DNA of 64,000 nt from Sphaerimonospora thailandensis (GTDB lineage Bacteria; Actinomycetota; Actinomycetes; Streptosporangiales; Streptosporangiaceae). Numbering within the stretch: the stretch's first letter is position 1; each line of letters opens with the position of its first letter. Below the pieces are notes generated by a model. The model saw nothing but the letters and a program-made list of their open reading frames with translations. It did not search any database and had not been told where the DNA came from. Both the position numbers and the translations under genes were made by a program. The DNA is taken from positions 1 to 64,000 of the forward strand of contig NZ_BOOG01000009.1 of the NCBI RefSeq assembly GCF_016863115.1. The letters run 5' to 3'. Of the stretch, positions 1 to 14,479 are shown piece after piece.

Positions 1-791
1 AGCAGGTAGAACCAGTGGTTCTGCGGGCCGGCCGCCACGTGCGCCTCGGTGCGGGGAATGGCGGGGCCGTAGCAGTTGGGGTCGCCCAGCGCGCCCGGGT
101 TGTACATGTTGCGGATCGGGCCGCGGCCGAGAAGGTTGACGTCCTCGCCCACCAGGTAGTCCGGCGGGTCGTTCGGGTTGTTGGCGTAGTGCTCGGTCAG
201 TGCGCCGAAGATGTCGCCGGCCGACACCCCGAGGGCCTGCGCCTCGTTGCCGGTGCCCGTCCCGCCGGTGCCGGAGGTCTGGTAGATCCTTTGGCCGTAC
301 TCGTAGGCGAGCACGTCCATCGCGGTCACCCAGCCTGATCGGGCGTTGTAGGCGATGATCATTTGGCCGGGCGAGGGGGGTGTGGTCCCGCTTCGGGAGG
401 CCAGGCGGGCCGGGTAGCCGTGTCCGGTTCTGCCCAACCAGGCGCGCAGCATGTCCCAGTGCTTCTGGGCGGCGTACATGACGTCCACGCAGGCCCGCGA
501 CTCCTCGGTCGGCGTGCCCGTCGGCAGCACGACAGGTCGGCCGTTCGGGTCGAGGCACTCGATGCCCGGTCTGATCGGGTCGATCATGACATCGCCGGTC
601 GAGGTACTGGTCACGTCGATGCCGACCCGGCCGCTGTAGCGCCCATCAGCCATGACTCCGACGTTCATGACGCGCTCGACCTGGTCGGGCACCGCGCCGG
701 TCGCGGCGGCGGCCTGCGGGGCCGACGGCGATGCGATCGCCGCCGTGGCCGACAAGAGAAGCGCGGCTGCTGTCCGTCCGGAGTTTCTCAT
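1..791 (-). CDS. Secreted thermolysin-like (M4) protein with degenerate zinc site, partial
   Basis: The reading frame starts at ATG 791, with a GAGAGGAA ribosome site just upstream, and runs off the window; 263 residues are visible. Residues 1-30 form a signal peptide. The rest resembles the mature catalytic domain of thermolysin-family (M4) proteases, including GDIFGALTEHYANN (192-205), YLVGEDV and the late histidine in EAHVAAGP (H251). The usual long inhibitory propeptide (FTP/PepSY) is absent: mature-like sequence begins right after the signal. The zinc motif HExxH reads YEYGQ (163-167), and the third ligand, Glu of NExxxD, is V189 in GVSAGD. All three zinc ligands are therefore lost, while the general-base Glu (E164) remains. 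A secreted non-catalytic M4 homologue is the likely product. It lies downstream of leuA on the same strand, beyond a strong hairpin. Confidence 0.8.
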   Translation of the reverse strand, partial: MRNSGRTAAALLLSATAAIASPSAPQAAAATGAVPDQVERVMNVGVMADGRYSGRVGIDVTSTSTGDVMIDPIRPGIECLDPNGRPVVLPTGTPTEESRACVDVMYAAQKHWDMLRAWLGRTGHGYPARLASRSGTTPPSPGQMIIAYNARSGWVTAMDVLAYEYGQRIYQTSGTGGTGTGNEAQALGVSAGDIFGALTEHYANNPNDPPDYLVGEDVNLLGRGPIRNMYNPGALGDPNCYGPAIPRTEAHVAAGPQNHWFYL

Positions 792-940
792 CGCTCGCGG
801 TTCCTCTCGGAGGGCCTCTGGGAACGGGACCGCGCCCGGTGAAGGGCACATTCCTCTCCAACGTCCTACCGAGTGGCCGCTCTGACCACATGCCAATCTT
901 CTATAGAACGCCGTTATGGCCGGACATGCGGAAAAGCAGT

Positions 941-975
941 GGGGCGGCACCCGGGGATCGCTCGGGTGCCGCCCC
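941..975 (-). terminator. Hairpin terminator downstream of leuA
   Basis: A perfect 13-bp stem (941-953 pairs with 963-975) closes a 9-nt loop. It is GC-rich with no clear U-tract, as is usual in actinomycetes. It sits between the end of leuA and the M4-like gene on the same strand, so it probably ends the leuA transcript. Confidence 0.65.
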
Positions 976-978
976 AAC

Positions 979-1117
979 TGCAAGATCACGAAAGCCTTTT
1001 GGGCAGGTCAACGGCCATACGTGCGAGTTTCTGCAAGATCACGAACCGGATCGGGGCAGGTCATGCCGCCTTTCTGCGAGCAATTGCAAGATCACGGCCG
1101 GGTTGGTTGGGGGGAGG

Positions 1118-1120
<3 letters not shown>
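979..1120. repeat. Tandem repeat, about 53-bp unit, 2.7 copies
   Basis: The 12-mer TGCAAGATCACG recurs at 979, 1032 and 1085, exactly 53 bp apart. GGGCAGGTCA recurs at 1001 and 1054 at the same spacing. The third unit diverges and ends in GAGGTCA, which includes the leuA stop codon (1118-1120). The array fills the gap between the leuA stop and the terminator hairpin. Its function is unknown. Confidence 0.8.
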
Positions 1121-6717
<5,597 letters not shown>

Positions 6718-6739
6718 AGCTCCAGAAAGGCATGTCGGC

Positions 6740-7441
6740 ATGGGTGTCAACCACGAGGATCCGCACGGCGATCACGTGCTGCCGCACGGGCGCGCGCTAC
6801 GGCTCGGCATCGGCGGCCCGGTCGGCGGAGGCAAGACCGCCCTCGTCGCGGCCCTGTGCCGCAGCCTCGGCCTGGCCCATCGCCTGGGCGTGGTGACCAA
6901 CGACATCTACACGACCGAGGACGCGGACTTCCTGCGCCGCGCGGGCGTCCTCGCCCCGGAGCGGATCGTCGCGGTCCAGACCGGATGCTGCCCGCACACC
7001 GCGATCCGCGACGACATCGCGGGCAACCTCGACGCGGTGGAGACGCTCGAAAAGCGCTTCGGACCGCTCGATCTTGTGATCATCGAAAGCGGCGGCGACA
7101 ACCTGACCGCCACCTTCAGCCGTGGACTGGCGGACCGGCAGATCTTCGTCCTCGACGTTGCGGGGGGCGACAAGGTGCCCCGCAAGGGCGGTCCCGGGGT
7201 CACCACCGCCGACCTCCTGGTGATCAACAAGACCGACCTGGCCTCGCTGGTCGGCGCCGACCTGACCGTGATGTCACGTGACGCGCGGGCCGTACGGCAC
7301 GGCAGGCCGGTCCTGTTCACCTCGATCAGGCGGGACACGGGCGCCCGCGAGGTCGCCGAATGGGTCATCGGCCTCCTGGAGGACCGGCCGCGTGAGCGAC
7401 ACGTGGCAGACCGGACCCGGACCGCGTCGGAAACGGCCTGA
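6740..7441 (+). CDS. ureG: Urease accessory GTPase UreG
   Basis: A SIMIBI-class GTPase that carries nickel to apo-urease. The 233-residue protein has the P-loop GGPVGGGKT, the switch [12 protein letters not shown], the metal-binding Cys-Pro-His motif in [11 protein letters not shown], and the NKTDLA guanine-specificity motif. Its histidine-containing N-terminus ([13 protein letters not shown]) may hold nickel, and no separate ureE is found in the cluster. ATG 6740 was chosen because AGAAAGG precedes it. It is followed after 4 nt by ureD. Confidence 0.94.
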   Translation: MGVNHEDPHGDHVLPHGRALRLGIGGPVGGGKTALVAALCRSLGLAHRLGVVTNDIYTTEDADFLRRAGVLAPERIVAVQTGCCPHTAIRDDIAGNLDAVETLEKRFGPLDLVIIESGGDNLTATFSRGLADRQIFVLDVAGGDKVPRKGGPGVTTADLLVINKTDLASLVGADLTVMSRDARAVRHGRPVLFTSIRRDTGAREVAEWVIGLLEDRPRERHVADRTRTASETA

Positions 7442-7445
7442 CCAC

Positions 7446-8303
7446 ATGACCATCGTGAGCGGCATGACGGGGACGGCCCCTCCGACCGCTGGGACCGTCA
7501 TGAGCGCGACCGGCGCCGGCGCGATCACCGCCCGCGCGGTGATCAGGACGGCGGCCGGTCCCGGCGGCACGACCCGGCTGGAAACCCTGCTGTCCGATCC
7601 GCCGCTCACGCTGCGGCGGACCGGACCCGCCCGGGTCCACCTGGTCGGATCGGGGGCGGGCCCCCTGGGCGGCGATCACCTCACGCTCGACGTCGACATC
7701 GCCCCCGGCACCGCGCTGGAGATCCGGTCGGTCGCCGCCATGCTGGTCCTGCCCGGTCCGGCCGACTCGACGATGACCGTCAACGCACGGGTGGGCGCGG
7801 GCGCCTCGCTGCGCTACTCCCCCGAGCCGACCGTGCTCGCCGCCGGATGCACCCACCGCCTCACCGTACGGCTCTCGCTCGCGGCCGACGCCGAGGTGTT
7901 CTGGCGGGAGGAGATCATCTTCGGACGGCACGGGGAACGGCCCGGGCGCGGCCACAGCAGGTTCGACGTCACGGTCGCCGACCGGCCGCTGCTCCGCCAG
8001 GACCTGGTCGTCGGCAGGCCCTCGGTCGAGGGCAGTCCCGCCGTCTACGGCCACGCCCGCTGCGTGGGATCCAGCCTGGTCGCCGGTCCCCGCTGGTCGG
8101 CCCGGGCCGTACCGGCGATCGGGAACGACCCGCCGACGGCGCCCGTGCAGGCGAGCGGAGACGGCTGGACGGCGCTGCCCCTGGCCGGACCCGGCGTGCT
8201 CGTCTCGGCGCTCGCCCCCGACGCGGTCGAGCTCAGGGCCCGCCTGACGCGCGGCGAGGAGGCCGCCGAACGGATAGCGGCCGGAAGGATCGTAGCCTGG
8301 TGA
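7446..8303 (+). CDS. ureD: Urease accessory protein UreD (UreH)
   Basis: UreD is the platform protein that binds apo-urease and recruits UreF and UreG. The 285-residue frame carries family features: GPLGGDHLTLDVDIAPGTAL, the SLRYSPEPTVLAAG segment and FDVTVADRPLLRQDL. Several in-frame starts lie close together (7446, 7464, 7500); the first is kept because it begins 4 nt after ureG. It closes the canonical actinobacterial order A-(BC)-F-G-D. Its stop overlaps the next gene. Confidence 0.9.
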   Translation: MTIVSGMTGTAPPTAGTVMSATGAGAITARAVIRTAAGPGGTTRLETLLSDPPLTLRRTGPARVHLVGSGAGPLGGDHLTLDVDIAPGTALEIRSVAAMLVLPGPADSTMTVNARVGAGASLRYSPEPTVLAAGCTHRLTVRLSLAADAEVFWREEIIFGRHGERPGRGHSRFDVTVADRPLLRQDLVVGRPSVEGSPAVYGHARCVGSSLVAGPRWSARAVPAIGNDPPTAPVQASGDGWTALPLAGPGVLVSALAPDAVELRARLTRGEEAAERIAAGRIVAW

Positions 8304-8782
8304 CCGTGGCCGAACTCACTCCCCCGCCGGACGGAACCCCGCGTCCTCACACCGGCGGTCTGCCGGCCGCCGGTGTGACCGTGACCGGTCTGGCGATGGC
8401 CGTCACCGCGCTGCTGCCCTGGGCGGGGGTGACCGCGAAGACCGCCCTCCTCGACGCGGAGCTCACCCACTCGGTCCGCGGGGTCGACTACGGGGCGGGG
8501 TGGTTCGTCATGGGGGCGGGGATCGCCGCGATGCTGCTCGGGCTGCTCGGCCTGCGGCGCGACCGGCTGTACGCGGGGTTCGCGATCCTGCCCGGCGCGG
8601 TGGCGGCCTTCGCGCTCGCGATGTTCCTCACCGATCCCCGGGAGTTGGCCGACCGGCTCGACTTCCGCATCCCCGGGCTGCTCGACGTGCACCCGGCGAT
8701 CCAGTACGGCTGGTTCGCCGCCCTGCTGGCCTCCATCGTCGTGGCCGCCCTCGCCGCCGCCGCCTTCCTCCGTCAGTCGTAG
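8300..8782 (+). CDS. Small four-helix membrane protein, unknown
   Basis: A 160-residue protein with four predicted membrane helices (about 22-40, 60-80, 85-103, 135-157) and a longer soluble loop before the last. I do not recognise the family. GTG 8300 overlaps the ureD stop (GTGA) and has GGAAGGA at good spacing, so it is translationally coupled to the urease operon. A role in urea or ammonia transport is possible but unsupported. It converges with era and overlaps its 3' end by 10 bp. Confidence 0.75.
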   Translation: MTVAELTPPPDGTPRPHTGGLPAAGVTVTGLAMAVTALLPWAGVTAKTALLDAELTHSVRGVDYGAGWFVMGAGIAAMLLGLLGLRRDRLYAGFAILPGAVAAFALAMFLTDPRELADRLDFRIPGLLDVHPAIQYGWFAALLASIVVAALAAAAFLRQS

Positions 8783-9705
8783 AAGCCGAGGCGGCGCAGT
8801 TGCTTGGGGTCGCGCTGCCACTCCTTGGCGACCTTGACGCGGAGGTCGAGGTAGACGCGGGTGCCGAGCAGCGCCTCGATCTGCTGACGGGCGCGAGTGC
8901 CGACATCCTTCAGCCTGGCTCCCCCGGGGCCGATGACGATGGCCTTCTGCGACGGCCGCTCGACGTACATGAACGCGTAGACGTCGAGGAGGTCGTCGCG
9001 GCCCTCGCGCGGGGTCATCTCCTCCACCACTACCGCGATCGAGTGCGGCAGCTCGTCGCGTACGCCCTCCAGCGCGGCCTCTCTGATCAGCTCGGCGACC
9101 AGGACCTGCTCGGGCTCGTCGGTCAGCTCCCCTCCGGCGTACAGCGGCGGAGACTCGGGCAGCCGCGCGATGAACTGGTCGGCGAGCACGCCGAGCCGTT
9201 CGCCGTTGGCCGCCGAGACCGGAATGATCTCCTCGAACTCGGCCAGTGCCGACACCGCCAGGAGCTGGCCGGCGATCTGCTCGGGGGTGGCGAGGTCGCA
9301 CTTGGTGACGACCGCGATGACCGGGGTCTTCTTCACCGCGGCCAGCTTGTCGACGATGAACCGGTCGCCCTTGCCGACGGGCTCGTTGGCCGGCACGCAG
9401 AAGCCGATCACGTCGACCTCGGTGAGCGTGGACAGCACGAGGCTGTCCAGCCGCTCGCCGAGCAGCGTGCGCGGACGGTGGAAACCCGGCGTGTCCACGA
9501 TCACGAGCTGCGCGTCGGGCCGGTGCACGATGCCGCGGATCGCCCGGCGCGTCGTCTGCGGCTTCGACGAGGTGATCGCCACCTTGGTGCCGACCAGGGC
9601 GTTCATGAGCGTGGACTTGCCGACGTTCGGCCTGCCGACGAAGCAGGCGAACCCCGCGTGGAAGTCCGCGCCGGCGCCGAAGCCGGCGTGGAGGTCCGTG
9701 TTCAT
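8773..9705 (-). CDS. era: GTPase Era
   Basis: Era binds the 3' end of 16S rRNA and helps mature the 30S subunit. The 310-residue protein has G1 GRPNVGKS (24-31), G3 DTPGF (71-75), G4 written TKCD (134-137) rather than NKxD, and a C-terminal KH domain with GPGGARLKDVG that contacts rRNA. Its start lies 1 nt after the stop of the upstream deaminase-like gene. With phoH, ybeY and the CBS protein it forms the conserved actinobacterial ribosome-maturation block. Confidence 0.96.
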   Translation of the reverse strand: MNTDLHAGFGAGADFHAGFACFVGRPNVGKSTLMNALVGTKVAITSSKPQTTRRAIRGIVHRPDAQLVIVDTPGFHRPRTLLGERLDSLVLSTLTEVDVIGFCVPANEPVGKGDRFIVDKLAAVKKTPVIAVVTKCDLATPEQIAGQLLAVSALAEFEEIIPVSAANGERLGVLADQFIARLPESPPLYAGGELTDEPEQVLVAELIREAALEGVRDELPHSIAVVVEEMTPREGRDDLLDVYAFMYVERPSQKAIVIGPGGARLKDVGTRARQQIEALLGTRVYLDLRVKVAKEWQRDPKQLRRLGFYD

Positions 9706-9706
9706 G

Positions 9707-10042
9707 TCAGATGTACCGGCCCTTCAGGGAACCGTCCGGAGCGGCGAGGAACAGTGTGCCGTTGCCCAGGTCATTGACGACGGCGAGGTCGGCCGCGGCC
9801 GGGTCGTCGGCGTCGGTCACCAGCGCCGCCGCCTCCAGGGATTTCGCACCGCTGGACACCGCCATGGCGGCCGCGACCTGGATCGCCGACAGCGTGAGCG
9901 ACGGCAGCGCGACCCCGGCCGCGGCGTAGGTCCGTCCCGTCTCGTCCCGAACGGCGGCACCCTCGGGTGAACCGTTGCGGGCGCGGACCGACCTCGCCAG
10001 CGTAATGATCTTGTTGTCCTCGGGGTCCAGCGTCTCTGTCAC
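9707..10042 (-). CDS. Cytidine-deaminase-like protein lacking the active site
   Basis: A 111-residue protein starting at GTG 10042. Its position between the CBS-domain protein and era, and the segment GAAVRDETGRTYAAAG, point to the deaminase-fold protein found here in many actinobacteria. The catalytic HAE/CAE and PCxxC zinc motifs are missing: the equivalent helix reads SLTLSAIQVAAAM. It is unlikely to deaminate cytidine. It is co-transcribed with era, with stop and start almost touching. Family assignment rests on context and fold-level resemblance. Confidence 0.7.
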   Translation of the reverse strand: MTETLDPEDNKIITLARSVRARNGSPEGAAVRDETGRTYAAAGVALPSLTLSAIQVAAAMAVSSGAKSLEAAALVTDADDPAAADLAVVNDLGNGTLFLAAPDGSLKGRYI

Positions 10043-10114
10043 GAGTCAAGCGTACCGATCCCCGGGACCGGGCCGCCTGAGCGCATGGAGCCGCGAGAAC
10101 ACCGGACCGCACAA

Positions 10115-10153
10115 GTACGGGGCACTCGTCCGATGCGGACGAGAGCCCCGTAC
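10115..10153 (-). terminator. Long hairpin between the CBS-protein gene and the deaminase-like gene
   Basis: GTACGGGGC and GCCCCGTAC enclose CTCGTCCG-ATG-CGGACGAG: a 17-bp stem with one mismatch and a 3-nt loop. It lies downstream of the CBS-domain gene and 73 bp before the deaminase-like gene, so it probably ends the phoH-ybeY-CBS transcript. No U-run follows. Confidence 0.6.
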
Positions 10154-10342
10154 GTGTACAGATCCCCCCACGAGGGTCCGGATCGTCGTGAACCCCTCCC
10201 GGCGTTCCGGCTCCCTCACCAGATGCCCCGTTCCCTCCCGGGCCACCTGATGCGACTATGCCCCGCGTCGCTTGCAAATCGCTTAAAAGCCGCTTGCAGT
10301 GCGCCGCTTACACTGCCCGCCTCTCGCACTGTGCCGTGGCTG
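10154..10342. other. Intergenic region with phased CGCTT repeats
   Basis: No gene is seen. CGCTT (AAGCG on the other strand) occurs at 10269, 10280, 10291 and 10305, spaced 11, 11 and 14 bp, in a locally AT-richer patch. Phased pentamers can bind multimeric regulators, but no regulator is identified. The promoter of the deaminase-like gene and era probably lies in this region or just downstream, between 10043 and 10114. Confidence 0.35.
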
Positions 10343-11641
10343 TCAGTCGCGTTCGGCGGTGGCGGCGACGATCTCGTCGCCGCTGTCGGGTGGCGGCACG
10401 CGGCGCACGACGACGGTGCTGATCCGGTTGCGGCGGCCCGCCAGGTTCTCCGCGGTGAGCCGCAGCCCGCCGACCGTGGCCTGGGAACCGGCGATCGGCA
10501 CCCGGCCCAGCGCGTGGGCGAGCAGCCCGCCGACGGTGTCGACGTCCTCGGCTTCGATCTCGGTGCCGAACAGCTCGGCCAGTTCGTCGACCGGCAGGCG
10601 GGCGGTGACCCGTACCGCGCCGTCGTCGAGCCACTCGACCGGAGGGATCTCCTGGTCGTACTCGTCGGTGATCTCCCCGACGATCTCCTCGATCACGTCC
10701 TCGATTGTGACGAGTCCGGCGGTGCCTCCGTACTCGTCGATGACGATGGCGAGATGGGTCTGCCGGGCCTGCATCTCGCGCAGCAGCTCGTCGATCGGCT
10801 TGCTCTCCGGGACGTAGGTCGCCGGGCGCATCAGCCCGTCCACCCGTGCACCGGAGTCGCCGGTGTCCTGCATGCGGCGCACGATGTCCTTGAGGTAGGC
10901 GATGCCGACCACGTCGTCCTCGTTCTCGCCTACCACGGGGATGCGGGAGAAGCCGCTGCGCAGGGCCAGTGAGAGCGCCTGGCTCAACGTCTTGCCCCGC
11001 TCGATGAAGACCATGTCCGTACGCGGGACCATGACCTCGCGGACCAGGGTGTCGCCCAGCTCGAACACCGAGTGGATCATCTCCCGCTCATCGGGTTCGA
11101 TGACGCGGCGCTCCTCGGCCAGGTCGACCAGCTCCCGCAGCTCGGCCTCGGAGGTGAACGGGCCCTCACGGAACCCCCGCCCCGGCGTGAGCGCGTTGCC
11201 CAGCAGGATCAGCAGTTTGGGCAGCGGGCCGAAGATCCTGGTCAGGCCGTACACGACGGGCGCGCTCGCCAGCGCGACCGGTTCGGCGTGCTGCCGGCCG
11301 AGCGTCCGCGGCGACACGCCGACGATCACATAACTCACGATGATCATGACGACGGCGGCCGCCGCGTAGGCCTGCCCCCGGTCGCCGAGCCAGTCGATGA
11401 ACAACAGGGTGGCGATCACGGTGGCGACCAGCTCACAGCTCAGCCGGAGCAGCAGCACCAGGTTCAGGTAGCGTGGCGGGTCTGCGAGGATCGCGCGCAG
11501 CCGCCGCGCCCCGCGCCGCCCCTCCTTGAGGAACTCCTCGGCCCGCACCCGGGAGATGCGGGTCAGCGCGGTCTCGGCACTCGCCAGCAGGCCGCCGATC
11601 ACGATCAGGATGACGGCAGACAGCAGCCAGCCGTTGTTCAC
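10343..11641 (-). CDS. CNNM/CorB-type membrane protein with CBS domains
   Basis: A protein of the hemolysin-C/CorB (CNNM) family, linked to magnesium or cobalt handling. The 432-residue product has an N-terminal DUF21 region of four hydrophobic segments, a CBS pair ([45 protein letters not shown]) and a C-terminal CorC/HlyC transporter domain ([24 protein letters not shown]). GTG 11641 was preferred because it overlaps the ybeY stop (GTGA) and homologues start near here; GTG 11665 is possible. It follows ybeY and precedes the deaminase-like gene and era. Confidence 0.9.
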   Translation of the reverse strand: MNNGWLLSAVILIVIGGLLASAETALTRISRVRAEEFLKEGRRGARRLRAILADPPRYLNLVLLLRLSCELVATVIATLLFIDWLGDRGQAYAAAAVVMIIVSYVIVGVSPRTLGRQHAEPVALASAPVVYGLTRIFGPLPKLLILLGNALTPGRGFREGPFTSEAELRELVDLAEERRVIEPDEREMIHSVFELGDTLVREVMVPRTDMVFIERGKTLSQALSLALRSGFSRIPVVGENEDDVVGIAYLKDIVRRMQDTGDSGARVDGLMRPATYVPESKPIDELLREMQARQTHLAIVIDEYGGTAGLVTIEDVIEEIVGEITDEYDQEIPPVEWLDDGAVRVTARLPVDELAELFGTEIEAEDVDTVGGLLAHALGRVPIAGSQATVGGLRLTAENLAGRRNRISTVVVRRVPPPDSGDEIVAATAERD

Positions 11642-12129
11642 GGCTTCCGCCGCACCTCCCGCCACGATCCGAGCAGCTCATCCTGCAGGCCGAACATCTC
11701 GGCATGCTCCTCGGGCTCCGCGTGGTCGTAGCCGAGCAGGTGGAGGATGCCATGCGTGCACAGCAGCTCAAGCTCCTCCTGCGCGGTGTGCCCGGCCTCC
11801 GCCGCCTGTCGGGCAGCGACCTGCGGACAGAGCACGACGTCGCCGAGCAGCGCCGGGTCCGGAGAGGAGTCCTCGTCCCGGCCGGAGTCCGGCCGCAGCT
11901 CGTCCATCGGGAAGGCGAGCACGTCGGTCGGGCCCGGCTCGCCCATCCACCGCTCGTGCAGCTCGGCCATCGCCGCCTCGTCGACCACCAGGATCGACAG
12001 CTCGGCGAGCGGATTGACGCCCATCCGGCTGAGCGCGTGACCGGCCAGCTTCACGAGCGCGGACTCGTCGACCTCCACGCCCGACTCGTTGGCCACCTCG
12101 ATGCTCAAACCGATCTCCTCGTCCGGCAT
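11638..12129 (-). CDS. ybeY: Endoribonuclease YbeY
   Basis: A zinc metallo-endoribonuclease that acts in 16S rRNA 3'-end maturation and 70S quality control. The 163-residue protein has the H3 motif [11 protein letters not shown] (H126, H130, H136). ATG 12129 has GAAGGA 7 nt upstream; a longer frame from 12186 runs through tandem repeats and is less likely. Its stop overlaps the start of the CBS-protein gene. Confidence 0.95.
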   Translation of the reverse strand: MPDEEIGLSIEVANESGVEVDESALVKLAGHALSRMGVNPLAELSILVVDEAAMAELHERWMGEPGPTDVLAFPMDELRPDSGRDEDSSPDPALLGDVVLCPQVAARQAAEAGHTAQEELELLCTHGILHLLGYDHAEPEEHAEMFGLQDELLGSWREVRRKP

Positions 12130-12183
12130 GTTCGTGTCCTTCGCCCCCGCGCTCACCGTGCCCTCGCTCACTGTTTCTCCGCC

Positions 12184-12234
12184 CACCGTCTGCCTCGTGT
12201 CACCGTCTGCCTCGTGTCACCGTCTGCCTCGGGG
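12184..12234. repeat. 17-bp tandem repeat, 3 copies, at the phoH 3' end
   Basis: The unit CACCGTCTGCCTCGTGT occurs at 12184 and 12201 exactly, and at 12218 with changes at the end. On the minus strand the first copy encodes the last residues of PhoH and its TGA stop. The other copies repeat that gene end in the gap before ybeY. Confidence 0.85.
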
Positions 12235-13272
12235 CCGCTTCGAGATGGCCTGCGGCTCGGCGGCCAGGGCGGCGTCGTAGCGGCCGTAAGCGTCGACGAT
12301 GTCGCTGACCAGCCGGTGCCGGACCACGTCGGCGCTGGTGAGCCTGCTGAAGTGGATGTCCTCGATGCCTTCGAGGATGTTCTGGACGACCTTCAGCCCG
12401 CTCTGCTGGCCGCCCGGGAGGTCGATCTGGGTCACGTCTCCGGTGACGACGATCTTCGAGTTGAAGCCCAGCCGGGTCAGGAACATCTTCATCTGCTCGG
12501 GCGAGGTGTTCTGCGCCTCGTCGAGGATGATGAACGCGTCGTTGAGCGTGCGCCCGCGCATGTACGCCAGCGGCGCGACCTCGATCGTGCCGGCGGACAT
12601 CAGCCGCGGGATCGACTCGGGATCGATCATGTCGTGCAGCGCGTCGTAAAGCGGCCGCAGGTACGGATCGATCTTCTCGTAGAGGGTGCCGGGCAGGAAA
12701 CCCAGTCGCTCGCCGGCCTCGACTGCGGGCCGGGTCAGAATGATCCGGTTGACCCGCTTGTTCTGCAGGGCCTTCACGGCCTTGGCCATCGCGAGGTACG
12801 TCTTGCCGGTGCCGGCGGGGCCGATGCCGAAGACGATCGTGTGCTTGTCGATCGCGTCGACGTACCGCTTCTGGTTGACGGTCTTGGGGCGGATCGTCCG
12901 GCCGCGCGCGGAGAGGATGTCCAGAGACAGCACCTCGGCGGGGCGATCGGTCGCCATCCGCACCATGGCGATGCTGCGCTCCACGGCGTCGGCGGTCAGT
13001 TCGGCGCCCGAGCCGACCAGTTCGACAAGCTCCTCGAACAGGCGGACGACGACGCCGCTCTCCTCGGGATTGCCCGTGATCGTGATCTCGTTGCCACGCA
13101 CGTGAATGTCCGCTTTGAAGGACTTCTCGATGACCCGCAGCAGCTCGTCACGCGAACCGAGGAGGCTGACCATCGACTGCCCCTCGGGAATGACCACCTT
13201 GGCCTGGGTCTTGTTGACCTGCTGTGACGCCTGGGTCTCTTGTGACGTCTGGGTTTGTGGTGACTCGGTCAT
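12217..13272 (-). CDS. phoH: PhoH-like ATPase
   Basis: A P-loop ATPase of the PhoH/PhoH1 type, next to ybeY in most actinobacteria and tied to RNA metabolism. The 351-residue protein has Walker A GPAGTGKT (151-158), Walker [10 protein letters not shown] (247-255) and [12 protein letters not shown]. The first 25 residues are Gln/Thr/Ser-rich and encoded by an 18-bp duplication (13223-13258), so the N-terminus is variable. It ends in a 17-bp tandem repeat that includes its stop. Confidence 0.93.
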   Translation of the reverse strand: MTESPQTQTSQETQASQQVNKTQAKVVIPEGQSMVSLLGSRDELLRVIEKSFKADIHVRGNEITITGNPEESGVVVRLFEELVELVGSGAELTADAVERSIAMVRMATDRPAEVLSLDILSARGRTIRPKTVNQKRYVDAIDKHTIVFGIGPAGTGKTYLAMAKAVKALQNKRVNRIILTRPAVEAGERLGFLPGTLYEKIDPYLRPLYDALHDMIDPESIPRLMSAGTIEVAPLAYMRGRTLNDAFIILDEAQNTSPEQMKMFLTRLGFNSKIVVTGDVTQIDLPGGQQSGLKVVQNILEGIEDIHFSRLTSADVVRHRLVSDIVDAYGRYDAALAAEPQAISKRPRGRR

Positions 13273-13410
13273 GGGCGGCCCTACGGCCTGTTCGCCTCCC
13301 TGGTCGTGTCACGCAGATCTTCCTGCCTGCCGCTGTCGCTACGGCAAAGATCCACAGGACACTCCTTAGTTCCTTTTCATGCTAGCGCCCCCAGCCGTGG
13401 CGCCGACGGC

Positions 13411-13755
13411 TCAGCCAGGCGGCCAGGTGAGATCCCGGCCGCCCAGCACGTGCGCGTGGACGTGGAAGACCGTCTGGCCGGCGCCGAGCCCGGTGTTGAA
13501 CACCACCCGGTACCCCGCGTCCGCCACACCCTCCTGCACGGCCACCGCATGACACGCCTTGAGCAGGTCATCGGCGAGGCCGTCGTCGGCCGCGGCCAGT
13601 GCGGCCACGTTCTCGTAATGGGACTTCGGCACGACGAGGACGTGGGTGGGCGCCTGCGGGTTGATGTCACGGAACGCCAGTGCGCGGCCGACCTCCATGA
13701 CGATGTCAGCGGGCACCTGCTTGGCCACGATCTTGCAGAACAGGCAGTCGGTCAC
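13411..13755 (-). CDS. HIT family nucleotide hydrolase (HinT-like)
   Basis: A purine-nucleoside phosphoramidase-type protein of 114 residues with the histidine triad HVHAH (98-102) and the N-terminal Cys pair CLFC (4-7). The branch is common beside phoH in actinobacteria. It probably hydrolyses AMP-lysine or similar adducts; the natural substrate is unknown. It lies upstream of phoH on the same strand with a 138-bp gap, so co-transcription is possible but unproven. Confidence 0.9.
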   Translation of the reverse strand: MTDCLFCKIVAKQVPADIVMEVGRALAFRDINPQAPTHVLVVPKSHYENVAALAAADDGLADDLLKACHAVAVQEGVADAGYRVVFNTGLGAGQTVFHVHAHVLGGRDLTWPPG

Positions 13756-13783
13756 AAGGCAACATTAGCCGTTGTCGATCCGT

Positions 13784-13813
13784 GATGACGCTGATGATCC
13801 CGCCGGATAATCT
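13784..13813 (+). promoter_or_regulatory. Candidate promoter of the ECF sigma gene
   Basis: TGACGC near 13784 is followed, after about 16-18 bp, by TAATCT (13808-13813). The start point would fall near 13820, after GTG 13817, which argues for translation from ATG 13874. Confidence 0.4.
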
Positions 13814-13873
13814 GAGGTGTGCGAGACTGCACAAGAGAAAATCCCTAGCGTCGGCCGAGGACATCGCTGGGCC

Positions 13874-14479
13874 ATGCCCCCTAAAGAGTCGGAAGAACGT
13901 AAACCCCCCGGGAACGACGAGCGTCCTATCGACGTGACCACCGAGACCCTCGTGGTCGACAGGTCGCTGAGAGCGGCGCCCGTCGGCTGGGACGCAGACA
14001 TGGCCGTTACGGCGCTCTACAGCGCCCACTATCGGTCGCTGGTACGCCTCGCGGTGCTGCTGGTGCGCGATGTGGCCAGTGCCGAAGAGGTCGTCCAGGA
14101 CGCGTTCGTCGCCATTCACGGGGCGTGGCGCCGGCTGAGAGACACCGACAAGGCACTCGCCTACCTGCGCCAGTCGGTCGTCAACCGCTCTCGTTCGGTG
14201 CTGCGTCATCGCGCGGTCGTCGAGAAGTACGCCCCGAAGGGCCTTCCCGACGCGCCCAGTGCGGAGAACGGCGCGATCGGCGAGCTGGAGCGTTCGGCGG
14301 TCATCGAGGCGCTTCGCAAACTGCCGGCCCGGCAGCGCGAGGCGCTGGTGCTGCGCTACTACGGTGACCTGTCGGAGGCTGAGATCGCACACGCGATGGG
14401 CATCAGCAAGGGCGCGGTGAAAAGTCACACGGCCCGTGGCATGGCCTCACTACGGATGGCACTGGAGCAGTTCTCATGA
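13874..14479 (+). CDS. ECF-type RNA polymerase sigma factor
   Basis: A two-domain extracytoplasmic-function sigma factor of 201 residues. Region 2 is LYSAHYRSLVRLAVLLVRD followed by EEVVQDAFVAIHGAW; region 4 is LPARQREALVLRYYG followed by AEIAHAMGISKGAVKSHTARG, with its helix-turn-helix. A Lys/Glu/Pro-rich N-terminal tail precedes region 2. GTG 13817 would extend it by 19 residues but lies before the likely transcription start. Its stop overlaps the next gene (ATGA), so the pair is coupled. It is inserted on the plus strand in an otherwise minus-strand block. Confidence 0.9.
   Translation: MPPKESEERKPPGNDERPIDVTTETLVVDRSLRAAPVGWDADMAVTALYSAHYRSLVRLAVLLVRDVASAEEVVQDAFVAIHGAWRRLRDTDKALAYLRQSVVNRSRSVLRHRAVVEKYAPKGLPDAPSAENGAIGELERSAVIEALRKLPARQREALVLRYYGDLSEAEIAHAMGISKGAVKSHTARGMASLRMALEQFS

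Noticed and set aside
15-842. Plus-strand open frames over the first 800 bases
   Set aside because: They are antisense to the M4-like gene, which has a signal peptide, ribosome site and family motifs.
10085-10972. Plus-strand open frame of almost 300 codons
   Set aside because: Antisense to the CBS-domain protein and spanning a hairpin; composition is that of a shadow frame.
11642-11665. GTG 11665 as start of the CBS-domain protein
   Set aside because: Possible, but GTG 11641 overlaps the ybeY stop and matches usual N-termini.
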